Of a DNA stretch of 53,309 nucleotides, positions 43,892 to 53,309 are shown piece after piece. Origin of the DNA: Victivallales bacterium (GTDB lineage Bacteria; Verrucomicrobiota; Lentisphaeria; Victivallales; UBA1829); NCBI GenBank assembly GCA_016285335.1, contig JAEEQO010000002.1, positions 1 through 53,309 of the forward strand, read 5' to 3'. A program made the translations under genes and the position numbers. The notes under the pieces are model-generated. The model was not told the origin of the DNA. It did not search any database and worked only from the letters and a program-made list of their open reading frames with translations. How positions within the stretch are numbered: position 1 is the stretch's first letter; every line of letters begins with the position of its first letter.

Positions 43892-44934
43892 CGATCCCGA
43901 AAGACCAATGGCGCGACGGCCTGCTCGTGCGTTCGCCGAACTGGCTCGGCGACCTCGTGATGACGTTTCCCGCCCTCATGCTCCTGAAGCGCCTCCTCCC
44001 CGAATACTGCGCCCTCACCGTGATCTGTCCAGCCGGACTTGCGCCCGTGCTGGACGCGCTGGACGAAACGGTCGACGAGATCGTTCCCGTCGCCAACGCC
44101 CACGCGTTCCCCACGCATCGGGAGCTTGCTCCTCTGCTGCACCGGCATTTCGGCGCGGGCATCCTCTTCAATAATTCGCTCCGCGACGCCGTCATGATGC
44201 GGCAGCTTGGGGTGAAACCGCTTTTCGGCGCGGCGGCCCGCGGACGCTCCATCCTGCTTCGCGAACCGGTCCAGTTCCCCAAACGTGTCTCCGGCCAGCT
44301 CAATCCTCCGCATCAGGCCAGGCGCATCCTCGAGGTCGCGAAGAAGCTCGGCATCGACGACTGGGACGGCGTTTCCATGCCGGCAGTCCACCCGGATTTC
44401 GACGCGGAACGCTTCGAACAGGCGTTCGGACGCACTTTCCCGGAGAAACATCCGGTCCTGGCGGTCGCTCCGGGGGCCGCGTTCGGCGACGCCAAGCGCT
44501 GGGACGCGAGTGCATTCCATGCCGTGGCGGAACACTGGCAGAAGAAGCGCAACGGGTTCGTGATCCTGCTGGGCTCGAAAAAAGAAGCGCCGATCTGCGC
44601 GAAATGCGCCGAGGGGCTGTCCGACGGCCTGACCCTGGACCTTGCCGGAAAGACCTCGCTCCACGCCCTCATGTTCGTTCTCCAGCATGCCGCGTACTGC
44701 GTCGCGAACGACAGCGGCATCATGCACCTGGCCGCCGCGGTCGGCACGCCCGGCACAGCCGTCTTCGGCTCCACCGACATGGCCGCCACGGGCCCGCTTT
44801 CCGATCAGTGGAAGGTCCTTTATCGCAAGGAACCCTGTTCCCCCTGTTTCAAGCACGTCTGCCCGCTCGAAACGCGCGCCTGCATGAAGGCGATCAAGGT
44901 CGCCGACGTACTGAAGACCCTGCCGAAAGCCTGA
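43888..44934 (+). CDS. waaF: LPS heptosyltransferase (GT9, WaaF-like)
   Basis: 348 residues, GT9 fold. The N-terminus LLVRSPNWLGDLVMTFPAL is the ADP-heptose:LPS heptosyltransferase signature. NDSGIMHLAAAVGTPGTAVFGSTDMAATGP marks the nucleotide-sugar site. CSPCFKHVCPLETRACM is the Cys-rich WaaF end. WaaF adds the second inner-core heptose. It is the last gene of the forward run and stops only 5 bases from the convergent nucleotidyltransferase gene. Confidence 0.92.
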   Translation: MTIPKDQWRDGLLVRSPNWLGDLVMTFPALMLLKRLLPEYCALTVICPAGLAPVLDALDETVDEIVPVANAHAFPTHRELAPLLHRHFGAGILFNNSLRDAVMMRQLGVKPLFGAAARGRSILLREPVQFPKRVSGQLNPPHQARRILEVAKKLGIDDWDGVSMPAVHPDFDAERFEQAFGRTFPEKHPVLAVAPGAAFGDAKRWDASAFHAVAEHWQKKRNGFVILLGSKKEAPICAKCAEGLSDGLTLDLAGKTSLHALMFVLQHAAYCVANDSGIMHLAAAVGTPGTAVFGSTDMAATGPLSDQWKVLYRKEPCSPCFKHVCPLETRACMKAIKVADVLKTLPKA

Positions 44935-44939
44935 AAAAC

Positions 44940-45602
44940 TCAGCTGCCCTTCTGTACTATTTTTCCTTTCGCCCACTTGAAGAGCATCTTTGAGGCGAGG
45001 GCAAAATCAACGGGCTCCCCGGTTTTCATGGCGATATAAGCCTGAACGATCTCTCTGTCGGGGTTGTCCGCATACTCTAAAAGCTCGTCCAGTCGGGCGC
45101 AGTATTTCCCCGTGCGCCGGTATGCGGCCGCCCGGATTGCAAAGGTCGCCGTCTTATACAGGCCGCGGAGGATTCCCTCATCCTTTTCGTAGAGCATGTT
45201 GTGGACGCACCCATGGTAAACGCCGCATGCTCCGGTCAATATCGCACGGTTTATGTCACCGGGGGAGACGACGGCAAGAACATCGTCCAGACTGCCGATC
45301 AGCGGCCTGGTATCGCGGCAGAATTGGAACAGCTCCGACGGCTCCCAATGAAGCAGTTCCTCCTTTCCGGACAGGAATCCGCAAACCAGTTCCCTGTGGT
45401 CGAGCGAATCCAGCATGGCATCGTAGACCGCGATATCCTTCGCGGTCAGCGCATCCAGGACCACGACCAGGTCGATGTCGCTGGATTCCGTTGCCTCGCC
45501 TCTGGCGTAGCTGCCCTGAAGCCCGGCGAACTGAATGCGGTCGCCGAACGTCTCCCGCAGAAGACGGACAAAGCGCGCCAGCCAAGGTTCAATATCGATC
45601 AT
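44940..45602 (-). CDS. Nucleotidyltransferase-domain protein (MNT-type with helical C-terminus)
   Basis: 220 residues. The N-terminal pol-beta-type fold has LQG30-S31-YARGEATESSD42-I-D44, the GSxxxG...DxD metal motif. The rest is helical (YHGCVHNMLYEKDEGILRGLYKTATFAIRAAAY), as in the HEPN-like or AadA-like helical domains that follow such catalytic domains. Possible roles are antibiotic nucleotidylation, or the antitoxin half of a MNT/HEPN system fused in one chain. GGGGAG precedes the ATG. It starts 24 bases after the MarR stop on the same strand, so is likely in its operon. Confidence 0.82.
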   Translation of the reverse strand: MIDIEPWLARFVRLLRETFGDRIQFAGLQGSYARGEATESSDIDLVVVLDALTAKDIAVYDAMLDSLDHRELVCGFLSGKEELLHWEPSELFQFCRDTRPLIGSLDDVLAVVSPGDINRAILTGACGVYHGCVHNMLYEKDEGILRGLYKTATFAIRAAAYRRTGKYCARLDELLEYADNPDREIVQAYIAMKTGEPVDFALASKMLFKWAKGKIVQKGS

Positions 45603-45626
45603 AAAGCTCCCCGGAATACCCGAGGA

Positions 45627-46130
45627 TCACTCTTCGAACCCGGCCTGTTCCGCGGCGCTCTGTTCGGCGTCGGGCTGAAGCGTTTCGACCATCTGTTCCA
45701 GGACTTCCAGGAAGATCTGCTGTTTCTTCTCGTCGATGTTGCGGAAGAAATGGTCCATGTAGTCGGTGAAGTAGTTGTCGTGGCGGCGCTTCAGCGCGAT
45801 GCCCTGTTTCGTGAGCGAGATATGGATCGCGCGGCGGTCTTCGCTGGACTGCACGCGCTGGACGATCCCGTCTTCCACGAGGGAGTCGATCGTCTGGGAG
45901 ACCGCGCCGGGGGTGAGGCCGAAGACTTCCGCGATGTCCTTCAGCATCGGCGGCTGGTCCATGTTGGCGAAAAGATAGCTGATGACGCGGATCTTGCCGA
46001 GCGTGATCTTCTTGTTGTTGACCGTATTCCCGGGCGCGCCGAGGACGCGGAGCAGATCGGTGATCTGGAAGAGCAGTTCCCAGGACATCTGGGGGGTGCG
46101 TCTGGAGGAAGCAGGGGGTGTTGCCGCCAT
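45627..46130 (-). CDS. MarR-family transcriptional regulator (second copy)
   Basis: 167 residues from ATG 46130 with AGGAG 10 bases upstream; an in-frame ATG at 46151 lacks one. The winged helix has MLKDIAEVFGLTPGAVSQTIDSLVEDG and DRRAIHISLTKQG. It is a paralogue of the MarR at 17.1 kb (shared KKITLGKIR core). Its own promoter overlaps an inverted repeat, so autoregulation is likely. The acidic C-terminal tail (PDAEQSAAEQAGFEE) is extra. Confidence 0.9.
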   Translation of the reverse strand: MAATPPASSRRTPQMSWELLFQITDLLRVLGAPGNTVNNKKITLGKIRVISYLFANMDQPPMLKDIAEVFGLTPGAVSQTIDSLVEDGIVQRVQSSEDRRAIHISLTKQGIALKRRHDNYFTDYMDHFFRNIDEKKQQIFLEVLEQMVETLQPDAEQSAAEQAGFEE

Positions 46131-46182
46131 ATTGTTTATTCTCCTCACCATTTAAGGCGTTCGATGTTTTAGCATAAAAAAT

Positions 46183-46207
46183 ATGTTGATATTATACTAT
46201 ACAACAT
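46183..46207. promoter_or_regulatory. Inverted repeat at the marR promoter, candidate operator
   Basis: ATGTTG (46183-46188) and CAACAT (46202-46207) flank 13 AT-rich bases that include the -10 box. A protein bound here would block transcription; binding by the adjacent MarR is inference. Confidence 0.5.
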
Positions 46208-46223
46208 AAAAACGAAAAAGCAA
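46196..46223 (-). promoter_or_regulatory. Promoter of the second marR
   Basis: Minus strand -35 TTGCTT (plus AAGCAA 46218-46223), 16 bp, -10 TATAGT (plus ACTATA 46196-46201). Leader of about 60 bases. Confidence 0.6.
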
Positions 46224-46291
46224 GCCGGAAAACCGGAAATGTGCAAGATATAAAGACTTAAGACGCGTAGAGCGCGGATGAACGGCCGGGA

Positions 46292-47167
46292 TCAGTTCCC
46301 GCCGAGCGAGTTTTCGCCGCCTGCGAACTGCTCCAGGCCGTAGTCCGACGCGGCGGAGGATTTCCATTTGCGCTGGCGGGCAGCCTCGTACAGCAGAATT
46401 GTCGCGGCGGTCGCCACGTTCAGGGAATCCATCAGCCCGAGCATCGGGATCACGACCTTCTGGTCGGCGGAATCCATCCAGTACGGCGTCAGGCCGAACT
46501 GCTCCGCGCCGACCACGATCGCCACGCCGTGCGCCATATCAGCGTCCGTGAAGTTCTGCTTCGTGTGCGGGGTGGCGGCGAGCGTGCGGATGCCGAAGGA
46601 GCGGAGCCAGGCAAGACATTCCTCGGAGGTGGCTTCGGCGAGCGGGACGGAGAAGATCGCGCCGGTGCTGGCGCGGATGACGTTCGGGTTGTAGAAGTCG
46701 GTCTGCTTGTTGCAGACGATCATGGCGGTGGCGCCGACGGCGTCCGCGCTGCGGAGCATGGAGCCGAGGTTGCCGGGCTTCTCGATGGTCTCCGCCACGA
46801 GGTAGAGGCCGTCCTTCACCTTCGGGATGTCGGCGAGCGTCTTGCGGCGGATCTCGATGACGGCGATCAGGCCCTCGGGACGGTCGCGGTAGGCGAGCTT
46901 GCGGAGGATGTCCTCGGTGCAGCGGTAGAGCGAAGCGCCGCGCGCGGCGAGCGCGTCCAGCAGGGAGTCCTCGTTTTCGCCGAGGAAGAGCTCGGGGCAG
47001 TAGAAGACTTCGTGGAACTTGAGGCCGATGGCGTTTGCGCGGAAGAGTTCGCGGTAACCCTCCAGGATGGTTACGCCGCGGGCGTCGCGTTCGCGGCGTT
47101 CGCGCAGCGAGGCGGCGTACTTGACCTTCGGATTCTTCAGGCTGGTGAGGAGCTCGTCGTGTCGCAT
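46292..47167 (-). CDS. SpoU/TrmH-family RNA 2'-O-methyltransferase
   Basis: 291 residues. An N-terminal L30e-like substrate-binding domain (about 1-110) precedes the trefoil-knot SPOUT domain with motif 1 EKPGNLGSMLRSADA, motif 2 IVVGAEQFGL and motif 3 IPMLGLMDSLNVATAATILLYE. It methylates ribose in rRNA or tRNA; the target is not readable. It lies 25 bases downstream of the aminotransferase and is probably co-transcribed. Confidence 0.92.
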   Translation of the reverse strand: MRHDELLTSLKNPKVKYAASLRERRERDARGVTILEGYRELFRANAIGLKFHEVFYCPELFLGENEDSLLDALAARGASLYRCTEDILRKLAYRDRPEGLIAVIEIRRKTLADIPKVKDGLYLVAETIEKPGNLGSMLRSADAVGATAMIVCNKQTDFYNPNVIRASTGAIFSVPLAEATSEECLAWLRSFGIRTLAATPHTKQNFTDADMAHGVAIVVGAEQFGLTPYWMDSADQKVVIPMLGLMDSLNVATAATILLYEAARQRKWKSSAASDYGLEQFAGGENSLGGN

Positions 47168-47192
47168 GGCGCGTGAAAGGACGTTGAAGCGG

Positions 47193-48470
47193 TCAGGCCG
47201 TTTTTCCCGCGAGGAGCTTCCGGACGCCGGCGAGCTTCACGCAGACGCAGAAAAGCTCGATGGCGGTCTTCAGTTCGTCGAGCGGCGGATAGGACGGCGC
47301 GATGCGGATGTTGCGGTCGAGCGGGTCGTGGTGCAGCGGGAAGGTCGAGCCGGGGCCGGTCAGCTTGACGCCGGCTTTCTGCGCCAGGCCGATGACCTCC
47401 GTAGCACAGCCGGGCAGCGTGTCGAGCGCGATGAAGTAGCCGCCTTTCGGACGGATCCAGGAGGCGAGGCCGGTGCCGCCGAGTTCGCGGTCGAGCGTGT
47501 TGAGCACCAGGTCGAACTTCGGACGGAGCTCGCGCGCCAGCACGCGCATGTGTTCGCGGACGCCCTCGGCGCTCTTCAGGTAGCGCACCGTGCGGAGCTG
47601 GTTGAGCTTGTCCGGGCCGATGGTCTGGATGCTCATGTGATGCTTGAGCTCGGCGAAGTTGCCGGGGCCGGTGGCGAGCAGCGCCACGCCCGCGCCCGGG
47701 AACGTGATCTTCGAGGTCGAGAAGAAATAGTAGACGCGTTCGGGGTTGCCCGCGGCCTCGGCGGCGGCGAAGATGTCCTTCAGATGGCATTCCTCGTAGA
47801 TGTGGTGCACGCCGTAGGCGTTGTCCCAGAAGATGCGGAAATCGGGCGCGGCTGTGCGCATGGCGGCCAGACGGTCCACAGTTTCGTCGGAGTAGCACAC
47901 GCCCTGCGGGTTCGAGTACAGCGGGACGCACCAGATGCCCTTGATCGCGTCATCGGCTCCGGCGAGCTGTTCGACCAGGTCCATGTCCGGGCCGGTCTCG
48001 GTCATCGGGATCGGGATCATTTCGATGCCGAGGTCCTCGCAGATGGCGAAATGGCGGTCGTAGCCGGGGCAGGGGCACAGGAACTTGACGCCGGGGAGGC
48101 GTCCCCACGGCGTGTGTCCGTGCGTGCCGAAGACCCAGTGGCGGACGATCGTGTCGTACATCATGTTCAGGCTGGAATTGCCGCCGATCATGAGGCGTTC
48201 GCGTGGGATGCCGAGGAGTTCGGAGAAGAGCTTGCGCGCCTCGTGGATCCCTTCCAGACAGCCGTAGTTGCGCGCGTCGATGCCGCCCTCGACCATGTAG
48301 CCGTCCAGACGGTCCAGGATGCCGTTGGTCAGGTCGAGCTGGCTGCCGGACGGCTTGCCCCGGGACATGTCGAGCTTGAGGCCGCGGGAACGGTATTCGG
48401 CGTACTGGCGCTCCAGGTCGGCCTGGATCTCTTTCAGTCGCTCCGCCGGGTAATCGCAATAGTTATCCAT
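47193..48470 (-). CDS. Aspartate aminotransferase, class Ic
   Basis: 425 residues from ATG 48470; the in-frame TTG at 48515 lies at the predicted mRNA 5' end. The N-terminus LKLDMSRGKPSGSQLDL matches the subgroup Ic family (PF12897, first known from Corynebacterium), and not the common fold-type I subgroup Ia/Ib proteins. PLP residues are N187-P188, D216-N-A-Y219 and the Schiff-base K254 in FFSTSKITFPGAG. It interconverts aspartate and oxaloacetate with glutamate, supplying the aspartate pathway encoded at 10.5-13.2 kb. Confidence 0.9.
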   Translation of the reverse strand: MDNYCDYPAERLKEIQADLERQYAEYRSRGLKLDMSRGKPSGSQLDLTNGILDRLDGYMVEGGIDARNYGCLEGIHEARKLFSELLGIPRERLMIGGNSSLNMMYDTIVRHWVFGTHGHTPWGRLPGVKFLCPCPGYDRHFAICEDLGIEMIPIPMTETGPDMDLVEQLAGADDAIKGIWCVPLYSNPQGVCYSDETVDRLAAMRTAAPDFRIFWDNAYGVHHIYEECHLKDIFAAAEAAGNPERVYYFFSTSKITFPGAGVALLATGPGNFAELKHHMSIQTIGPDKLNQLRTVRYLKSAEGVREHMRVLARELRPKFDLVLNTLDRELGGTGLASWIRPKGGYFIALDTLPGCATEVIGLAQKAGVKLTGPGSTFPLHHDPLDRNIRIAPSYPPLDELKTAIELFCVCVKLAGVRKLLAGKTA

Positions 48471-48523
48471 CTCTTGGAACAGGGTCCTATGCTGGTTCGT
48501 TTTGTATACACACAAATCCTATT

Positions 48524-48552
48524 AATATACAACGTATTTTAGAAAGATGCAA
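48524..48552 (-). promoter_or_regulatory. Promoter of the aminotransferase-trmH unit
   Basis: Minus strand -35 TTGCAT (plus ATGCAA 48547-48552), exactly 17 bp, -10 TATATT (plus AATATA 48524-48529). Confidence 0.78.
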
Positions 48553-48563
48553 ACAATATGGCG

Positions 48564-48608
48564 GAAAAAAAGCGTATTTTCCGGTGCGTGGAAACGTGCG
48601 GAAATACG
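48564..48608 (-). terminator. Rho-independent terminator of the second sigma factor gene
   Basis: Minus strand: CGTATTTCCG (48608-48599) pairs with CGGAAAATACG (48583-48573) with one bulged base, then a T run (plus-strand As 48565-48571). A further perfect hairpin, GGAGAC-AAA-GTCTCC on the minus strand (48665-48679), abuts the stop codon. Confidence 0.75.
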
Positions 48609-48680
48609 AAAACAGTTGCTCATTTCATTGCGCCGTGCGCGAGCGGAAGCCGCGCACTGCTTGCGGAGACTTTGTCTCCA

Positions 48681-50081
48681 TCAGAACTGCGAGTCCTGCC
48701 AGTGGGATGCCAGTTCGGGATTGCTGCGGCGGAGCTTTTCGAATACGCGGGCTTCGATCTGCCGGACGCGTTCGCGGGAGAGTCCGAATTCCTCGGCGAT
48801 CTCCCGGATGGACATCGGGTCGCGGTCGTCGAGCCCGAACCGCATCCTGATGAACTTGCGGTCGCGTTCGGGGAGGTCGTCGACGGCCTTGTGGACCACG
48901 TCGCGGAGGAACTGGAACGACAGGTGCGATTCCGGGTTGAAGTCGTCGTTGTCGGTCGCCGTGCCCAGGCGGTCTTCCTGCGTGATGTCGGTGTCGTCTT
49001 CGAGCGCGGGCGAATGAAGCGGCGCCTGAAGCGAGATCTGCTGGCGTGCCATCTGCCGGATGGCGTGAACGCGCGCGACCGGCATTTCGAGTTCGCGGGC
49101 GAGCTCCTCCACGGCGGGTTCGCGCCCGAACCGCTTGACGAACGTCTGTTCGGCGCGGTTGATGCGGGAAATGGTCGAGAGCATGTGGTTCGGGATGCGG
49201 ATCACGCGGGACTGTCTGGCCAGCGCGCGCATGATCTCATGCCGGATCCACCAGGTGGCGTAGGTCGAGAACTTGTGGCCGAGGTTGGGGTCGAAACGGT
49301 CGAGCGCCTTCACGAGCCCGATGTTGCCCTCCTGCACGATGTCGATCAGCTGCTGGGACTGCCCGCAGGACTGCCGTGCCATGCTGATCACGAGCCGCAG
49401 ATGCGAATACAGGACACGCTGGCGAAGGCGTTCCAGCCGCCCGAATCCCGCCTTCATCTCCTCGACGACGGCGAGGCACAGGGCGCGGTCGGGCATCAGC
49501 TTGTTCCGGAAAAGCTCGTCCGTCGCGGACGATTCCGGCAGGGAGCACCAGGAGGAGACCACGTGGTACCACTCCATGATCTTCAGCGCGGAAACGGGAT
49601 AGCGCATGAGGAGATCGAACGAACGCTTCCACATCTTTTCGCGGGCGGTTTTCTTTTTGAACTGGGCGCTGGAGTAAAAAACGGCAAGTTCACTCCGGAG
49701 ATCCGCGATCTCCGTCTTCCATTTCGCCAGCTCCGGCAGCAGCGACGCCGGATTCCCGCGTACGGACTCCGGCAGCATGGATTCCACGAAGATCGACGTC
49801 ACGGCGTCCGGCGTGCGGCATGCTTCCACAAGGCGTTCGTGTTCATCCAGCACAAAAATGAACCGGGCCAGGCACGAACGGATTTCCATCAGACAGCCGT
49901 CGATCTCGACCCAGATGGTCTCCGCTTCGTCGTCCGTCAGCGGCGTGCAGCCCGGATCGTACAGCTGCTGGAAGATCGCGTCCTCGCTGGTATCGAATGA
50001 GGGCGCGGAGACGTCCCGCTTCGGAGGATCCGAAGCCTCTGTTTTTGCCGGTTTTGTCCGGGACTGTATGTTTCTTGCCAT
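48681..50081 (-). CDS. RpoD-like sigma-70 family sigma factor with unusual N-terminus
   Basis: 466 residues. Regions 2-4 are well conserved: VLYSHLRLVISMARQ, VQEGNIGLVKALDRFDP, FSTYATWWIRHEIMRAL, then VIRIPNHMLSTISRINR, and the helix-turn-helix SIREIAEEFGLSRERVRQIEARVFEKLRR. The N-terminal 225 residues (helical, with a conserved-looking LLMRYPVSALKIMEWYHVV) do not look like regions 1.1 or 1.2 of standard RpoD. It recognises promoters as part of RNA polymerase. ATG 50081 lacks a clear ribosome site. It has its own promoter and terminator. Confidence 0.92.
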   Translation of the reverse strand: MARNIQSRTKPAKTEASDPPKRDVSAPSFDTSEDAIFQQLYDPGCTPLTDDEAETIWVEIDGCLMEIRSCLARFIFVLDEHERLVEACRTPDAVTSIFVESMLPESVRGNPASLLPELAKWKTEIADLRSELAVFYSSAQFKKKTAREKMWKRSFDLLMRYPVSALKIMEWYHVVSSWCSLPESSATDELFRNKLMPDRALCLAVVEEMKAGFGRLERLRQRVLYSHLRLVISMARQSCGQSQQLIDIVQEGNIGLVKALDRFDPNLGHKFSTYATWWIRHEIMRALARQSRVIRIPNHMLSTISRINRAEQTFVKRFGREPAVEELARELEMPVARVHAIRQMARQQISLQAPLHSPALEDDTDITQEDRLGTATDNDDFNPESHLSFQFLRDVVHKAVDDLPERDRKFIRMRFGLDDRDPMSIREIAEEFGLSRERVRQIEARVFEKLRRSNPELASHWQDSQF

Positions 50082-50144
50082 GATGTCGTGCAGATAATTC
50101 AGGAAACAAGTTCAAAACACGGCGGAATGCCGCATTCTGACATA

Positions 50145-50173
50145 AATGTAATACCCGCACGGCGGAAAGTCAA
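50145..50173 (-). promoter_or_regulatory. Promoter of the second sigma factor gene
   Basis: Minus strand -35 TTGACT (plus AGTCAA 50168-50173), exactly 17 bp, -10 TACATT (plus AATGTA 50145-50150). Leader of about 60 bases containing a GCGGCATTCCGC palindrome. Confidence 0.7.
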
Positions 50174-50174
50174 G

Positions 50175-50203
50175 GAAAAAAGCCGAAAAACACCGCAGCG
50201 GTG
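50175..50203 (-). terminator. Terminator of alr
   Basis: Minus strand CACCG-CTG-CGGTG (50203-50191) is a compact perfect stem followed by TTTTT and a second T run. It abuts the -35 of the sigma factor promoter, separating the two units. Confidence 0.6.
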
Positions 50204-50237
50204 ATGAAATAGTGCGCGGCTGTAGCGGCAGGCGGTC

Positions 50238-51356
50238 TTATGCCCGGGCGACGTAGCGGCGTTCCATGCGGCCGCCGAAGGAGCACAGGATGTCGTAGAC
50301 GTGCGTGCCTTTGAGCTTTGCCCATTCTTCCGGCGAGACGGTTTCGCCGGTGTCGGATCCGATGAGCGTGACGATCTCGCCCTGGTCGGGGAGCATGCCG
50401 CCGAGCGGAGCCAGCGAGACCATCATGTAGTCCATGCAGACGCGTCCGAGTACGGGGCAGCGGTACCCGCGGATGAGGATTTCCGCCTGATTGGAGAGCT
50501 GGAGCGGGAGGCCGTCGGCGTAGCCCGCGGAAATGAGCGCGACGTCGGTGTCTTCGGTCAGGGTGCAGGTGCATTCGTAGCCGACGTTGTGGCCTTTCGG
50601 CAGGCGGCGGACGGCGATCACGTGCGAATAGCAGGAGACGACCGGTTCGAGGCAGGCGGCGAGCTTCGGATCGGGGGAGAACCCGTACAGCGAGATCCCG
50701 GTTCGGGCGCAGTTGTAGGGCGGCCGGACGGATTCCTGCAGACAGCAGAGCGCGTCGCTGTTCGCGAAATGCACGTTCGGGATCATGATGTGGCGTTCGG
50801 CGACGGCGTCCAGGACATAGCGGAAAAGCCGGAGCTGTTCGCGCGTCATGGGGTGGTCGACCTTGTAGCCGACGGGGAAATGCGAGAAGATGTCGGTGCA
50901 GCGGATGTTCGGGAGCGCGGCGATCTTCGCGATGGCATCCGGTGCTTCCTCCGGGAGGAAACCGAGGCGGCCCATGCCGGTGTCAAGCTTGATCATCACG
51001 TCGAGCGTGCGGCGCTGGCGGACGGCCTCCTCGCTGAGCATTTTCGCGACTTCGAGCGAGGGGACGCTCGGGACCATGCCGAAATGCACGACATCCGCCA
51101 CCTCGGTGTTCAGGAGCGCGCCGAGGAGACGGACATTTTTTCCGTAGGAGATAATCTTGAGTGCTTCGGACGGAGTCGCCACGCAGAACGTCGGCGCGTA
51201 GTCGCAGAGCGTCCGTGCCACTTCGACCGCGCCCAGATTGTAGGCATCGGCCTTGATGACCGGGAACAGCGCGGCGGGCGAAATCGACCGCGCGAGCGTG
51301 CGGTAGTTGCGCCGCAGGGCGCCGAGGTCGATTTCGAGCCAGATTCTGTCGGGCAT
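50238..51356 (-). CDS. alr: Alanine racemase
   Basis: 372 residues, standard Alr length. It makes D-alanine for peptidoglycan. The PLP Lys is K35 in PVIKADAYNLGA (most Alr have KADAYGHG, so the two residues after the Tyr-linked core differ). The C-terminal domain has VGYECTCTL and VALISAGYADGLPL with the second catalytic Tyr region, and GRVCMDYMMVSL. Starts 27 bases after carB on the same strand, probably co-transcribed. Confidence 0.94.
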   Translation of the reverse strand: MPDRIWLEIDLGALRRNYRTLARSISPAALFPVIKADAYNLGAVEVARTLCDYAPTFCVATPSEALKIISYGKNVRLLGALLNTEVADVVHFGMVPSVPSLEVAKMLSEEAVRQRRTLDVMIKLDTGMGRLGFLPEEAPDAIAKIAALPNIRCTDIFSHFPVGYKVDHPMTREQLRLFRYVLDAVAERHIMIPNVHFANSDALCCLQESVRPPYNCARTGISLYGFSPDPKLAACLEPVVSCYSHVIAVRRLPKGHNVGYECTCTLTEDTDVALISAGYADGLPLQLSNQAEILIRGYRCPVLGRVCMDYMMVSLAPLGGMLPDQGEIVTLIGSDTGETVSPEEWAKLKGTHVYDILCSFGGRMERRYVARA

Positions 51357-51383
51357 GGTCCGGAGTCCCCCTCTATCCGAAGA

Positions 51384-53309
<1,926 letters not shown>

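Noticed and set aside
34940..46291. Further MarR operators or extra promoters inside the ior-waaF run
   Set aside because: Genes overlap or lie within a few bases, and I saw no convincing -35/-10 pair between them.

Overview
The window is a GC-rich, densely packed bacterial chromosome segment. I see 49 protein genes (one cut at each edge), one tRNA, and no rRNA, CRISPR array, prophage or intact insertion sequence. The organism is Gram-negative: it has heptose and LPS enzymes (heptose-7-phosphate kinase, a WaaF-type heptosyltransferase, an LpxH-like hydrolase), ExbB/ExbD/TonB and MurJ. The gene set suggests a fermentative gut-type or anaerobic member of the PVC group, perhaps Lentisphaerota/Victivallales: indolepyruvate oxidoreductase with PaaK and ACT proteins, a three-domain Aas, several RpoD-like sigma factors and a CE1 esterase. 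That placement is inference from protein flavour; no marker gene was compared.

Layout. 1-8.7 kb: two metallophosphoesterases, an RpoD-like sigma factor, a decayed IS66-type protein, tRNA-Thr preceded by three 40-bp repeats, an LpxH-like/coaD/YceD operon, and an LplT-like transporter. 9-16.4 kb: a secreted CE1 esterase, then a long forward operon of homoserine dehydrogenase, aspartate kinase and dCMP deaminase, followed by a zeta-toxin-like kinase with a small partner, a secreted protein and an acyl-ACP thioesterase. 16.6-24.3 kb: a DUF1232 protein, a MarR regulator, a fused MFS-acyltransferase-acyl-ligase (Aas), murJ and ychF. 24.5-31.8 kb: a thioester-reductase-like SDR, an MFS transporter and a type IIA topoisomerase pair. 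31.9-37.4 kb: an exbB-exbD-tonB operon back to back with a ROK kinase/heptose kinase/Maf operon. 37.7-44.9 kb: iorA-iorB-paaK-ACT, then RumA-type methyltransferase, radC, acpS and waaF, nearly all overlapping or within a few bases. 44.9-53.3 kb, all reverse: a nucleotidyltransferase, a second MarR, a TrmH-type methyltransferase, a class Ic aspartate aminotransferase, a second sigma factor, alr and the 3' part of carB.

How the genes fit together. Envelope biogenesis recurs: LpxH-like, RfaE1, WaaF, MurJ, Alr, ExbBD-TonB, and the lipid-repair Aas and LplT-like proteins. A second theme is amino-acid metabolism: aspartate-family synthesis (hom, ask, AspAT) and aryl-pyruvate fermentation to aryl-CoA and aryl acids (iorAB-paaK-ACT).

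Promoters are readable by eye and form a consistent class: a TTGAAA-like -35, usually 16-17 bp of spacing, and a -10 that is most often TATATT. They fix several start codons downstream of the longest open frame. The points most worth a second look are: the zeta kinase with its 75-residue downstream partner; an Aas whose acyltransferase motif has Arg in place of the catalytic His; an IS66-like protein that has lost its catalytic core but keeps an open frame; the repeat-bearing leader of tRNA-Thr; and an IorA without its usual C-terminal ferredoxin domain.
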